From: Terebella lapidaria
Lineage: Eukaryota > Annelida > Polychaeta > Terebellida > Terebellidae
Direction: 5' to 3'
Assembly (NCBI GenBank): GCA_949152475.1
Contig: OX424561.1
Span: 8,928,001-8,992,000 of the forward strand
Length of the DNA stretch: 64,000 nt
Shown piece by piece: positions 30,853 through 40,586 of this stretch. Numbering within the stretch: position 1 is the stretch's first letter; every line of letters begins with the position of its first letter. A program made the position numbers and the translations under genes. The notes under the pieces were generated by a model, which worked only from the letters and a program-made list of their open reading frames with translations, was not told where the DNA came from and made no database searches.

Positions 30853-33411
30853 CTACTGGTTTTCCGACACCTCGTCCGTCAAACTGTTCCGCTCACCAAT
30901 CTCCTCGATTAGTCGACTCAAGCGCTCCTCCTTGGTCCGAGGTGGCGGCCGATCTGGACACTGGTACTTCCGATGACCCGGCTTCCCACAGTACCAACAG
31001 TCATCTGGTCCCGGCCTAGCGCTTGGTCCCTTGTTCTCAGCAGTGGCGGCCCTCGGCTTGATGGATAGCACCTGCTCACACAGCTCGATTAGTCGATCCA
31101 GCTTCCTGTCTTGGCTCTCAAAGAGCCCCTTGAAGTAGGGAAGTCTGGGTAGACCCGCTACGTTCGGCTGGTTGCTCTGCTGCCCACTGGTGGTAATCTC
31201 GCCTCCCTGCTGGTTCTTCAACAGCTGTAGGACCCGTCCTAGAGCTGGCTCGGAGTCCTCCGACTCTATGGACATCACCGGCTTCCCAGGCTTGGGTTTG
31301 ACACATTCGTACTGGGTCACGAACGCTATGGCCTCCTCCATGGTCTTCATCTTCCTCATGAGCGCCATCACCTTCATGTCCCCATCTGGATGGCCCTTCC
31401 AGAAGTGGTCTAAGGCGATAGCCTCCTGAGCTGCGGAGTTCAGATCCGGATAACCACGGCCGGCCAGTCGCTGCAACTCATAGCCGTACTGCTGGGGTGT
31501 CTCTGCCTTCCTGCGGGTTCTCTGTCCCAAGGTCGCCTTGTAGGACTCCTCCTGACAGTCAGGGTCGAATCGTAGGGTCAGCTTGTCGGTCAGAACGTCG
31601 ATGTCCCTCCGGTCTGCAGGACTCAGGCTGGTCAGCATTCGTCGCGCCTCTCCTGTCAAGCTCCCGGCTAAGTAGACGCCCTGTTCCCGCTTGCTCCATC
31701 CGTTGACCTCTGCGATGACGTCAAAGTGGGCCCGGTACACCGGCCACTCTATGGAAGTCCCATCGAACTTGTCAGGGGTCAGCATCTTCCGGTTCCTTCT
31801 GCCGTTCTGATTCCAGGCTGTGCTGTCCTCGGACGACGAGTCCTCCTGCCTCCGTCTCGGCCTAGGGCTTCGTCGGTGCAGCGGCGGTCCCCGCCTCGGT
31901 GGTCTCCTCCCCCGTCCTGGGTAACCATGGCTGCTGTCGGTCCCTCCATCAGATGAAGGCCCCTCATCGCCCGATGATGAGAAAGGGTGCTGTCTCCGGC
32001 CTCCCTGGGTGACTGAAATAGAAGCTGGATTTCTCCAGGAGGCTGGCTGTCTCGGTTGTCGACTGGGTGAAGACCTCCCTCTTCCGCGAACGCTGTCTTC
32101 CGCGAACCCTCCGCGAACACTGTCTTCCGCGAACCTTCCGCGAACGGACTCCTCCGCCAACAGCTCCCGAAGAAGTTCTTCCGCGAACAGGCCTCTTCCG
32201 CGAACGCCGTCTTCCGCGAGTCTTCCGCGAACGGGCTCGTCCGCCAAGATGTCTCGGAGACGTCCCTCCACAAAAGATGCACGTCCGCGAACGCCATCTT
32301 CCGCGAGTCTTCCGCGAACCGGCTCATCCGCGAATGGTCTTCCCCGTCTATTCTGAAAAACTGGAAAGGAAGATTGGTCGCCTGGATCACTCCTTTCGTC
32401 GAGCCGCCGTCTGGGTGAAGACTCCTCTCTTCCGCGAACACTCTCTTCCGCGAGTCGTCCTCGTCCGCGAACGTGGTCGTCCGCGAAGGGCCCTCCCCGG
32501 TCACAAGCGTCCTCGTCACCAAAGACTCCCCCTCGCCCACGAGCCCGTTCATCCACGAAGGATCCCCGGCTGCAAGCGTCCCTGTCGCCGAAGAATGCCT
32601 CTCGTCCGCGAATGTTCTCTTCCGCGAAAAGTCCTCTCCCTCTCGAGCTGCTCTCTTGGGTCGGAGCCCAAGTAACCCGTCCTCCAGTCACTCCCGTTTG
32701 TCGACTCGTCACACCCGACCGCTGCCCTGTTGCACCAGACTGCTGCTCTGTTGCACCAGACTGCTGCTGGGACTGGTCCCAAAGCCGTCTCAATGCTGCA
32801 TTCTCTGGAGGTGCCACACTTGGACTCTGCTCCGGTAGCTGTAGCCGATCCCTCCTCGCCCAGATTTCGCCGTCCTCCCCGTCCAGATTGACGTACTCCG
32901 GTCCCAGCACTCGTCGGAACTCGGGGCCCCTCCTAACGCTCTCAAGGTAGGTTGACCTCTCCCTGTCTCGATCGTGCTGCCACCCAGAGTCGTGTCTGAA
33001 AAGAAAACGGTTGTCGGGTGTCTGGCTCCGGGGTCTCTGTTGACTAGTCGACTGGCCCATGGAAGGTCTCGACCTCCCTGGTTGCTCCTCACTCGTCGAA
33101 ACGTCCCGTCTACCCCTGGCTGTGAAGCTGCTCTTCCGCGAACGGTCGTCTTCCGCGAACGTTGTCTTCCGCGAACGGTCGTCGGCCTCTTCCGCCAAGG
33201 TCGTCTTCCGCGAACGGTTGTCGTCCGCGAACGTCTTCCGCGAACGGTCGTCTTCCGCGAACGTCTTCCGCGAACGGTCGTCTCCCTCTTCCGCAAAGGT
33301 CGGCTTCCGCGAACCGCTGTCTTCCTCGTCCGCAAGTGAGGCCGTCCGCGAAGAGTCTTCCTCTTCACCTCCTGTCTTCCCTGGGGCAGTTTCGTCGTTT
33401 TCGCCGGACAT
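30853..33411 (-). CDS. gag: Gypsy-1 gag with repeat-encoded arms
   Basis: I place the start at the ATG at 33411 (MSGENDETAPGK), 64 bp after the 5' LTR. The open frame upstream runs into the LTR and its first codon is not trustworthy. Residues about 30-460 are unusual: the TTCCGCGAAC motif is translated in different frames as RSRK, FAEE/FAED and VRGR units, giving a charged low-complexity arm. The capsid-like gag domain follows ('WPVYRAHFDVIAEVNGW', about 580-760). One CCHC knuckle (CWYCGKPGHRKYQC) lies near the C-terminus. The gag stop precedes the pol ATG by 24 bp. Confidence 0.9.
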   Translation of the reverse strand: MSGENDETAPGKTGGEEEDSSRTASLADEEDSGSRKPTFAEEGDDRSRKTFAEDDRSRKTFADDNRSRKTTLAEEADDRSRKTTFAEDDRSRKSSFTARGRRDVSTSEEQPGRSRPSMGQSTSQQRPRSQTPDNRFLFRHDSGWQHDRDRERSTYLESVRRGPEFRRVLGPEYVNLDGEDGEIWARRDRLQLPEQSPSVAPPENAALRRLWDQSQQQSGATEQQSGATGQRSGVTSRQTGVTGGRVTWAPTQESSSRGRGLFAEENIRGREAFFGDRDACSRGSFVDERARGRGGVFGDEDACDRGGPFADDHVRGRGRLAEESVRGREESSPRRRLDERSDPGDQSSFPVFQNRRGRPFADEPVRGRLAEDGVRGRASFVEGRLRDILADEPVRGRLAEDGVRGRGLFAEELLRELLAEESVRGRFAEDSVRGGFAEDSVRGRGRSSPSRQPRQPASWRNPASISVTQGGRRQHPFSSSGDEGPSSDGGTDSSHGYPGRGRRPPRRGPPLHRRSPRPRRRQEDSSSEDSTAWNQNGRRNRKMLTPDKFDGTSIEWPVYRAHFDVIAEVNGWSKREQGVYLAGSLTGEARRMLTSLSPADRRDIDVLTDKLTLRFDPDCQEESYKATLGQRTRRKAETPQQYGYELQRLAGRGYPDLNSAAQEAIALDHFWKGHPDGDMKVMALMRKMKTMEEAIAFVTQYECVKPKPGKPVMSIESEDSEPALGRVLQLLKNQQGGEITTSGQQSNQPNVAGLPRLPYFKGLFESQDRKLDRLIELCEQVLSIKPRAATAENKGPSARPGPDDCWYCGKPGHRKYQCPDRPPPRTKEERLSRLIEEIGERNSLTDEVSENQ

Positions 33412-33453
33412 GAGTGATGCTGAGGTTCGTTCCCTGGCAGTAGACCCTCGGGG

Positions 33454-33471
33454 ATCCTGGTCACGGCACCA
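33454..33471 (-). promoter_or_regulatory. Gypsy-1 primer-binding site, tRNA-His-like
   Basis: Minus-strand TGGTGCCGTGACCAGGAT begins 3 nt after the 5' LTR. From memory, metazoan tRNA-His ends ...TCACGGCACCA, which pairs with the first dozen bases. The remaining bases depend on the species' tRNA. Confidence 0.65.
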
Positions 33472-33474
33472 AGT

Positions 33475-34370
33475 TGTGACGTTTGGTAATGACTTGTTTT
33501 CGGTGTGGCCCAAAAAACCTGGTTTCTCTGATCGTATAGACTTTATGTAACTCCCGCTCGTTGTGATTCGAGAGCCGTCACTAAATTGGTGTCCCCCAAC
33601 GCTGGTGTATCATCACTCCGTAGCTCACCGGCTTCACTTAGGCAAGAAGCAACTCAGATGTAAATAAATTGAAGATTTATATACATCAAATCAACTTACA
33701 ATTGTATGGCTGGTCACCCACGTGACGTACAAATATGAAGTTCAGACATGGAGCACTGTATGATCACATTTCAAAAATAAATAGTGCACGAGGGCACAAC
33801 TAAAAAGAGTTCTTAGCCGGCGGCGTCTCTCTGTCCCTTCCCGTTGAAGTTTCCCGTCCCGCTTAGTCGAATGGTTTCTCCAGGTAGTCGGTCTAAATCC
33901 CGGTTGACTCTAAGGCCCTGAAGAAGGAGTCGTCCGCACGGAGTTCGTCGAGTCCCTTGGCTGTGGCGGTGACGATCTCCCCACGGTCGATGTCGCTGTT
34001 GCAGTGCTCTCAGAGCGGCCGTCCGCTCTCCCTTATATAGCCAGGGTGGCTGCGCGCGCATCTTCGTCCGCGAACGTATCTTCCGCACTCTTCTCCACGT
34101 GGTGAAGACTGCGTCCGCGAACGGTTCTTCCGCGAAGGCTCCTCTTCCGCGAACGGTGCTTCCGCGACTGATGCTTCCGCTGACGATGCTTCCGCAATCG
34201 TGCTTCCGCGAACGGTTCTTCCGCGAACGATGCTTCCGCTGATGATGCTTCCGCAATCGTGCTTCCGCGAACGGTTCTTCCGCGAACGGTGTCTTCGCAA
34301 GTGGACTTTGTAGATCACGTGACCGTTCCTAACGAACGTTTCAGCGCGGCAGTTGCATGGTTTTGTTACA
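33475..34370 (-). repeat. Gypsy-1 5' LTR
   Basis: Matches 16227-17122 over 896 bp with no difference seen by eye. It is followed by the ATAT target duplication at 34371-34374. Confidence 0.93.
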
Positions 34371-34764
34371 ATATAAAGTCACGTAGAACTTTTTGAACAA
34401 GTGGTCTGTCCACGTGTGTTATATCGGTCGTGATGCCTTGACTAGTGCTGCAGGGCCAACTCTAATAGGGCTCTAATTTTCAAGTGACCCAACATGGCTG
34501 TACTACATTTGTCCTCAGGGTTTTTCTTGCAGATGTATGTATCTAGTTGATGGAACACGATGATGCCAAGCCAGCAATTTAGGGGAAAATGAGTTATGAG
34601 CTTTTGAAACAGGGTACCGTATACGAGACCGGTTAGCGATATTTAGGGTGTATGGTTACTCAATAGGCTGCCGTTCCTTACTGACTGGAAGGATCCCCAC
34701 ATATGGTGTATCTATGGATAGGAAAAGTATCTTTGTTGATAATGGCATCTGTTTTTCTTACATG

Positions 34765-35072
34765 TTTTGTTTTGTTTTGTTTGTTTTTTTATTATAGTGT
34801 CACCCCTATTGAAAGGGCCAGCCTCAATTGGACTTATGAGACACTTTGTTCTCTTGTACAGCTTTACCCCGATTCCTATCCTATATGCCAGGCGCCCGGC
34901 AGGGAGGCAATCGGTAACCATTCTTTAACTAGCTGGCGGCTCACCAACCGGCCACATCAGAACAAGCCCCTGGCGAGGCTCGAACCTTCGACCTCCCGCA
35001 CCAGTGACGGACGCCTTACCCCTAGACCACTGGTTCGGTGTGGTCTAGCGAGTTTATATGATTTTAACTCGC
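34765..35072 (-). mobile_element. SINE-1, tRNA-derived, 308 bp
   Basis: Target duplication TACATG lies at 34759-34764 and 35073-35078. The compact duplicate near 57470-57480 lacks the insert. Minus-strand reading gives a hairpin at the very 5' end (35047-35073, AGCGAGTT...AACTCGCT), a tRNA-like A box (TGGTCTAGGGGTAAGG), a B box (GGTTCGAGCCT), an unrelated body and an A-rich tail (AAACAAAACAAAACAAAA). The anticodon arm resembles that of Asp- or Gln-type tRNAs but is not a clean tRNA. Confidence 0.88.
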
Positions 35073-35689
35073 TACATGTGTCAAAGATTTACCTCGTTAT
35101 TCCCCTTATAACCTTATTCGAGACATGCAGCTTGATGCTATTTTCAGTCGAAAAAGCAACACTTCATAGGGTATACTTACACCAAAGTACTTTTTGCTGT
35201 CCAGGACACTATAGTCATTTCATGTTATACCCCATTGGAATCAGCATTGAAATACCTTTCCAGCAATGTATGGCTGTGCATGACTGATAATGATTTGTCC
35301 TATTATTTCTGGTTTTATCCAGATGAAATATTGTCGTCTGGAGGGATTTTTTCGCAGGATAAACACTCTTCATTGTTTCCTTTTATTTATGATAGAAAAA
35401 CTCACAGACAAACATGCTAATTTGCATACATTTTATTCAGAAGACCAGTCACTATTGCCCCTCGTGGTACACCATGTACTGTATTCTTTATGCAAGCAGG
35501 AATGCTGATTGGCATATACACTCTCTAAGCAATACTTGGCTATCATATAAACTCGCAGAACCGAAAAAATACTATAATTTAATCTCTCAGAACGGAAGAA
35601 CTGATTAGCAATCAATGTTTCAGAACAGTTTGGCTGACTGTTTGAATCAAGTCCTCATATATACCAGAACATATAACGATAATTTGGAT

Positions 35690-36625
35690 ACTCAGAACGG
35701 AACAACCTCTCCTGCCCTCTCCTACATGTTGCCAACCTGTACTTTCGTGATCTTGCTCTTTCCTACATCTACCCGACCTGTCCCTTCATGTCCTACATCT
35801 CCTACATGTTGATAACCTGTCCCGTTGTTTTCCTGCCCTCTCGAACATTTACTCGACCTGTCTTTCGTGTTCTTGCATTTTCCTATATATCCGACCTGTC
35901 CCTTTGTTTTCCTGGTCTCTCCAAAATGTACCCGACCTGTCCCTCCGTGTTTTTGCCCTTTCTTCTATGTACCCGACCTGTCCCTCCGTGTTCTTGCCCT
36001 TTCTTCTATGTACCCGACCTGTCCCTTCGTGTTCTTGCCTTCTCTTATATATATACCCGACCTGTCCCTTCGGTTCTTGCCTTCTCTTATATGTACCCGA
36101 CCTGTCCATTCGTGTTCTTGCCCTCTCTTATATGTACCCAACCTGTCCATTCGTGTTCTTGCCCTTTCTTGTATGTACCCTACCTATCCCTTCGTGTTCT
36201 TGCCCTCTCTTATATGTACCCGACCTGTTCCTTCGTGTTCTTGCCCTCTCTTATATGTACCCGACCTGTCCTTCATGTTCTCTCTTATATGTATCCGAGC
36301 TGGTCCTCCGTGATCCTGCCTTCTCCTACTTGTACCTGACCTATCTCTTTGTGTTACTGCCCTCCCTAACATGTCTCTTTAAGCTGGTGCCCTCTCCTAC
36401 ATGTAGTTGATCCGTCCCTCCATGTTCCTGTCCTTTCCCACATGGTTACGACTTGTCCCTTCATGTTCCTGTCCCCTCCTACATCGACATGACTTGTCCC
36501 TTCATGTTCCCGCTCTCCCCTACATGACATTGTGCACGACATGTCCTTTTGTGTTTCTGCCCTATCCTACATGTTGCCGACCTGTCCCTCCATGTTGATG
36601 CCCTCTCCTACATGTTGCCGCCCTG
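35690..36625 (+). repeat. 41-bp minisatellite, unit TACCCGACCTGTCCCTTCGTGTTCTTGCC..., left copy
   Basis: About 22 units with a 41-bp period (for example 35927, 35968, 36009). Because one strand is CT-rich and stop-poor, several frames on both strands stay open for 60-180 codons with repeated TCPSVFLPFL-like words. These are products of the repeat, not genes. The same family recurs at 54700-54818, 56309-56960, 58180-59100 and 60770-61515. Confidence 0.85.
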
Positions 36626-37762
36626 GGGCCTCTAACTCGATGACGTCTTACGTAAGTATATCCTAAGACATACTTACACCGAAATCTTAGCTCAGCCACG
36701 TCCATAACTCGAAGCACTCGTAACACACACTTGGGTAAGACCAACTTGGGTAAGACTTGTCTTTAGAAATACGGGAAATGTTGCTCTGTTGCACCTATCA
36801 CGTTAGGAAAGTTGCAGTGTCATGAAATATTTCTTTGATTCGCTTTTGACTCGCAGCATCGGAGTACATGTTCAATTTGGTGGGCAATTTTGTTTCTCCA
36901 TGATAATCAATGATAATGATGAGTTCAACAGTTGTACAAAATGATAGTCACAGATAAAAAGAAGCAATAGTGTGTCATAATACATTTTCCAATCATAACC
37001 AATCGTCATTCTGGAACTTAAGTGTATGGAATCAGCTGGGAATTAAATTGCCTACTAAATTGAACAAGTAATTGTAATTAATTCAACAAGTATTGAACAA
37101 CCCGCAGCATCAAGTGGAAAGAATATAAATCTATTATTGCTCCTGCATATTGCAGCAGCTACACTGTTAACATAGCGAGACGCAGACATGGCGCTGATAC
37201 CATGCAGATAAGTATGATTGTCATCATTGAGCTGTGGAGATCAATAACTGTTGTAACTTGCATTGGTTCGGACAATGCGATACAACGAGCAGTTAGCTCC
37301 TCCAAGTCATTTTTGAACATATTACATTGTTTGAAAATACTAAAGTCAACCTCAACAAAGAAATTCGAATGGTTTTTGTCCATAACTTCATTTTGGTTCA
37401 ATTATGATCCCTTTCTATTTGGCACAAAACCATATTATTTCCACCACATTTTATTTTCAAAACTGAAAGAAAAAAAGTTAATAATCTACTCCGTTCAATT
37501 TCACCTCAACCATGAATTTTGATAATCTGAGCACAATTTGGCAAGTTAATGGATATTTGATTTGTACAGTGCTTTGGCAAGAAGATATTTTGATCAGAAT
37601 ACACTTGTAGTTTTCTGTCATAAAAACCTCACAATTTGTACATTGCTCATGGGCACAAACAAACATCATGAAATCCCTAAATTTGCTCGAATCCAGGTGA
37701 TCCCATTTGCCGCTGACATTTAACATTGGAGTAGATTTGAAGATAAAAGTCTTCAAAAAAAT
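36626..37762. other. Spacer within the duplicated unit, no gene recognised
   Basis: Mostly AT-rich. An 80-codon minus ORF (37159-37401) is kept in the other copy (59637-59879), but the copies are nearly identical overall, so its preservation says nothing about selection. A (GTA)n run at 37763-37790 marks the LINE tail. Confidence 0.5.
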
Positions 37763-38112
37763 GTAGTAGTAGTAGTAGTAGTAGTAGTATTTGTTTATTT
37801 CAGTGACATGTACATTCATCATATTTATACAGGAAATCGTATTTCAACATGTTGTACCCAGCCAACAAGGCTTATATGTCACTACAGATCATTTACATTA
37901 AAAACAAACGATTGACGCACTTCCCAGGCCTTACAAATATAGAGAGCTAGTTGTTTTTGACAGTTATTGTTAATAAATACAAAACGTTCATCGTTATCAT
38001 AGGTGTGAAAATCGGCATGTACACTAGATATTTTCGTGAACATAAACTCACGCAAGGCAGTATATCGAGGACATATCATGAGAAAATGGAATTCATCTTC
38101 CACCACATTTAA
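37763..38112 (-). mobile_element. LINE 3'-terminal fragment, part 1 (split by gypsy-2)
   Basis: On the minus strand this encodes the C-terminal LINE domain 'VEDEFHFLMICPRYTALREF', then a stop, a short 3' UTR with AATAAA and a (CTA)n tail. Its upstream part lies at 54546-54668, beyond gypsy-2. The unsplit version is at 60242-60707. Confidence 0.8.
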
Positions 38113-38116
38113 ATTA

Positions 38117-38883
38117 TGTGAAGAATATCGTTCACGGCCGATATCAAGCCGACTTAAACTGGGTCGTTGTGCTAATAACAAGCCGGCAGTTATATTTCAA
38201 CTGTTTATTCCAATGGAAAAAGCCGATGTCCAGTCACACACAATTCAAGGGCCGAATCACACCTATGTCCGGTGATGTTCCCAGTCTATATTTCTATATG
38301 TATCCTATATTATAGTCCTTCGTATATGTCTCACAGTTTATACTCCAGATTGTACAGTTCACAAATATATTCACTTCCACTAAATCACGGCTATTTTCTC
38401 TGCTATATCCAACACGTCTGTTCACCGTGAAAGTCTCTTCTCCACTGCGCAGATTTGCGGGGCCGTGGGACAGAGTACATGTATTTTCCCGCCAAGTGTG
38501 TGCGGAGTTGTGTCATTGGCTATGTATGTGCTGATGTGTGCTGATCTCACCGGGAAAGTGGGTTTCCCCGGTATGTGTCGAGACATGTTTGGGTCTGAAT
38601 GCTGTGCATGTGATGTCTATGTAAATGAGTATGTGCATGTGAAGGTCAAGGCCGGTGTACTGGGGTCGAATTATTTGATTGGACGGGGCCGAAGGTGTGA
38701 GCTGTTTGACCTGTGTTTGCCTTGTTTGGGGGCCGCGTGGTTATTCGTGGTTTTGTATGTTTTGTCCAGGCAGTGATCGTGTAGTGGTTATATTTAGCGT
38801 GGTGTGTAGAATATGCGTGGGCGAGTTGTCATGGAGATGTGTGCGGGAGGGGACGAGCGTTTACTGTCACTAAAAATGCTACA
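38117..38883 (-). repeat. Gypsy-2 3' LTR (intact)
   Basis: TGTGAAG...GCTACA, 767 bp. It holds the uninterrupted target of the 6-kb TIR element: CAGAGTACATG at 38471-38481, with GTA at 38475-38477. Confidence 0.92.
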
Positions 38884-40586
38884 TTACACCCCTTCATTAA
38901 TCTACGCCCTCGGAGATTACCCTCCCCGGACCCTACCGTCGCAAAAACTAAACATAAAAAGCTAAAGAAGTCCTAAAAGGTCAAACCCCAACACTCACAC
39001 ACACAAGCCGCGCGAAAATGTGAAAACACTGCATACAATAAAAATTCCTAACCGTCAAAATAAACGTCAGCAGTCAGTCCGTCAGCAGTCACTACGATGA
39101 TACATTTACAAATACATGCACAACAGCGAGTATGAGATGACATGATATGATTAAACAAAACTCCTCGACATTCTCTAGTAGAATGGACAAATTACGCGAC
39201 CAAGATGATTACAGTGACCAGGATTACTTCTCCCATGTCACTATAGAGCCGACATGATGCTGGGCCGACAGTTCAGGGTCGAGCAGATCAGCGTGACCAG
39301 GATTTCCAAGTCACTATCCTGTGGGGCCGACACAACAGGGCCGGCAGTTCAAGGCCGAAGTTCGTTACTACTCCCGACCACATTTGCTGGCGGGAGAAGG
39401 CGGGGCCGCTGTGATGTGAGGCTGACAAGTTCACTGGGTCGATTGTAGAAATAGTTCGGGTTTGTTCAGGGTCGAATTCTGCCATGTTTTCTGAAGTATG
39501 GCCTTATACTTGTTCGAATCCGATCCTCATGCAGCGTGTTGTTGTTCCGGGTGTGTGCCGCGAGGCGGGGCTGTCGTCAGGGAAACGCGGGTACAATCCT
39601 TCTCCGACCTACCAGGCCGGTCCGTTACGACAGCAGGGGGGTCCACACACTGTCCAGTTTTCCGAATGTTCATCTGCCGTCCCCTGGATTACACGTTCCA
39701 AAACATATCCTAAATGTACTTATCGACTGTTCAAATTGCTGGGCTCTTTTTGCCCGACGACTCACTATTGTCTTTAACAGGGGAGATGATGTAGGTGCTG
39801 TAAACAGCTACAGGGTCTACCTGCGCTCGTGCGAACCTTGTGACCTATACAGTCTATCGTCCCTTTTCTTTCAGAGTTAGCGCACAGTAGACTAGCGGGG
39901 TCGAATTGCGGTTTAGCAGACGACACACAGTGATTAAAGGCTGAGATATTAATATCAATCACTCACAGGGGCGGACATCGTTCCGTTCATTATCATCCAG
40001 TTCACAAGACGACGGGGCCGCTAATATTGTAGGGGTCGAAATTGCAATGAACTGGGTCGGTCACACCGTGGCGCTTTGAATATTTGTGTGATGAATTTGG
40101 TGACAGGCCGCATCTTGGCATGAGTGACTGGTTATAGCTATGTAGTGACTGGTTCCCGTACCACTGGGTCGTTCCTCCGAATATTACATGGAGTGAGTAG
40201 AGGCTCTGTCGACGCATACTCCGGAACGAATCACACTATCACCTCTTCGACAACTAAGTGGCCTTACTCACGGTGTGACTGGTTATTATCCTCTTCGGCT
40301 GACACATGGATAGAAAATTTGCATGATATTTTAGTTAGTGCGTAACACACGCGGAACAATGGTACACGCTATACGGGGACGAAACCAATTATTCACCAGC
40401 ATCATAATTATGAAATCATATCAAGTGTATATATACCGAAATTGCCTCACTGACATCTTTTACATATTAAATGCATATATTGTTATTGTAATATAATATA
40501 TTATTATTGTGAATGACATGATATCATAGTCCATTAGACATGCATAATTCATCATCAATGGTATCAACCAGATAACCAGGCCGGGG
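38884..40586 (-). other. Gypsy-2 long 3' region between pol and LTR
   Basis: It carries no ORF with a recognisable domain. 39240-40160 is dense in GGGTCGA, GGGCCGAC and GTGACTGGTT words. 40380-40560 is AT-rich. Minus-strand AATGAAGGGGTGTAA next to the LTR is the likely polypurine tract. A lost env-like or accessory ORF cannot be excluded. Confidence 0.6.

Larger units (their letters stand above)
16227..34370 (-). mobile_element. Gypsy-1: Ty3/gypsy LTR retrotransposon with an extra 3' ORF
   Basis: Two 896-bp LTRs (16227-17122 and 33475-34370) are flanked by ATAT on both sides (16223-16226, 34371-34374). I saw no difference between the LTRs when reading them side by side, which suggests a recent insertion. 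On the minus strand the order is LTR, primer-binding site, gag, pol, third ORF, purine tract, LTR. The span is 18.1 kb, of which 7,186 bp is the nested gypsy-3 with its duplication, leaving about 11.0 kb. The coding region is much more GC-rich than the flanks. Apart from gypsy-3 in the third ORF I see no lesion in gag or pol. Confidence 0.93.

Noticed and set aside
32067..33550. Plus-strand ORFs of 160-200 codons opposite gypsy-1 gag
   Set aside because: These are mirror images of the gag repeat arms (Ser/Ala/Arg-rich) with no independent support.
35788..36410. Overlapping ORFs of 160-180 codons on the plus strand and shorter ones on the minus strand, repeated at 58266-58888
   Set aside because: They run through the 41-bp minisatellite. 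All frames stay open because the unit is poor in stop codons, and the peptides are just the repeat read in three frames.
37159..37401. 80-codon ORF conserved at 59637-59879
   Set aside because: The whole duplicated unit is nearly identical, so conservation carries no information. The sequence has no recognisable domain.
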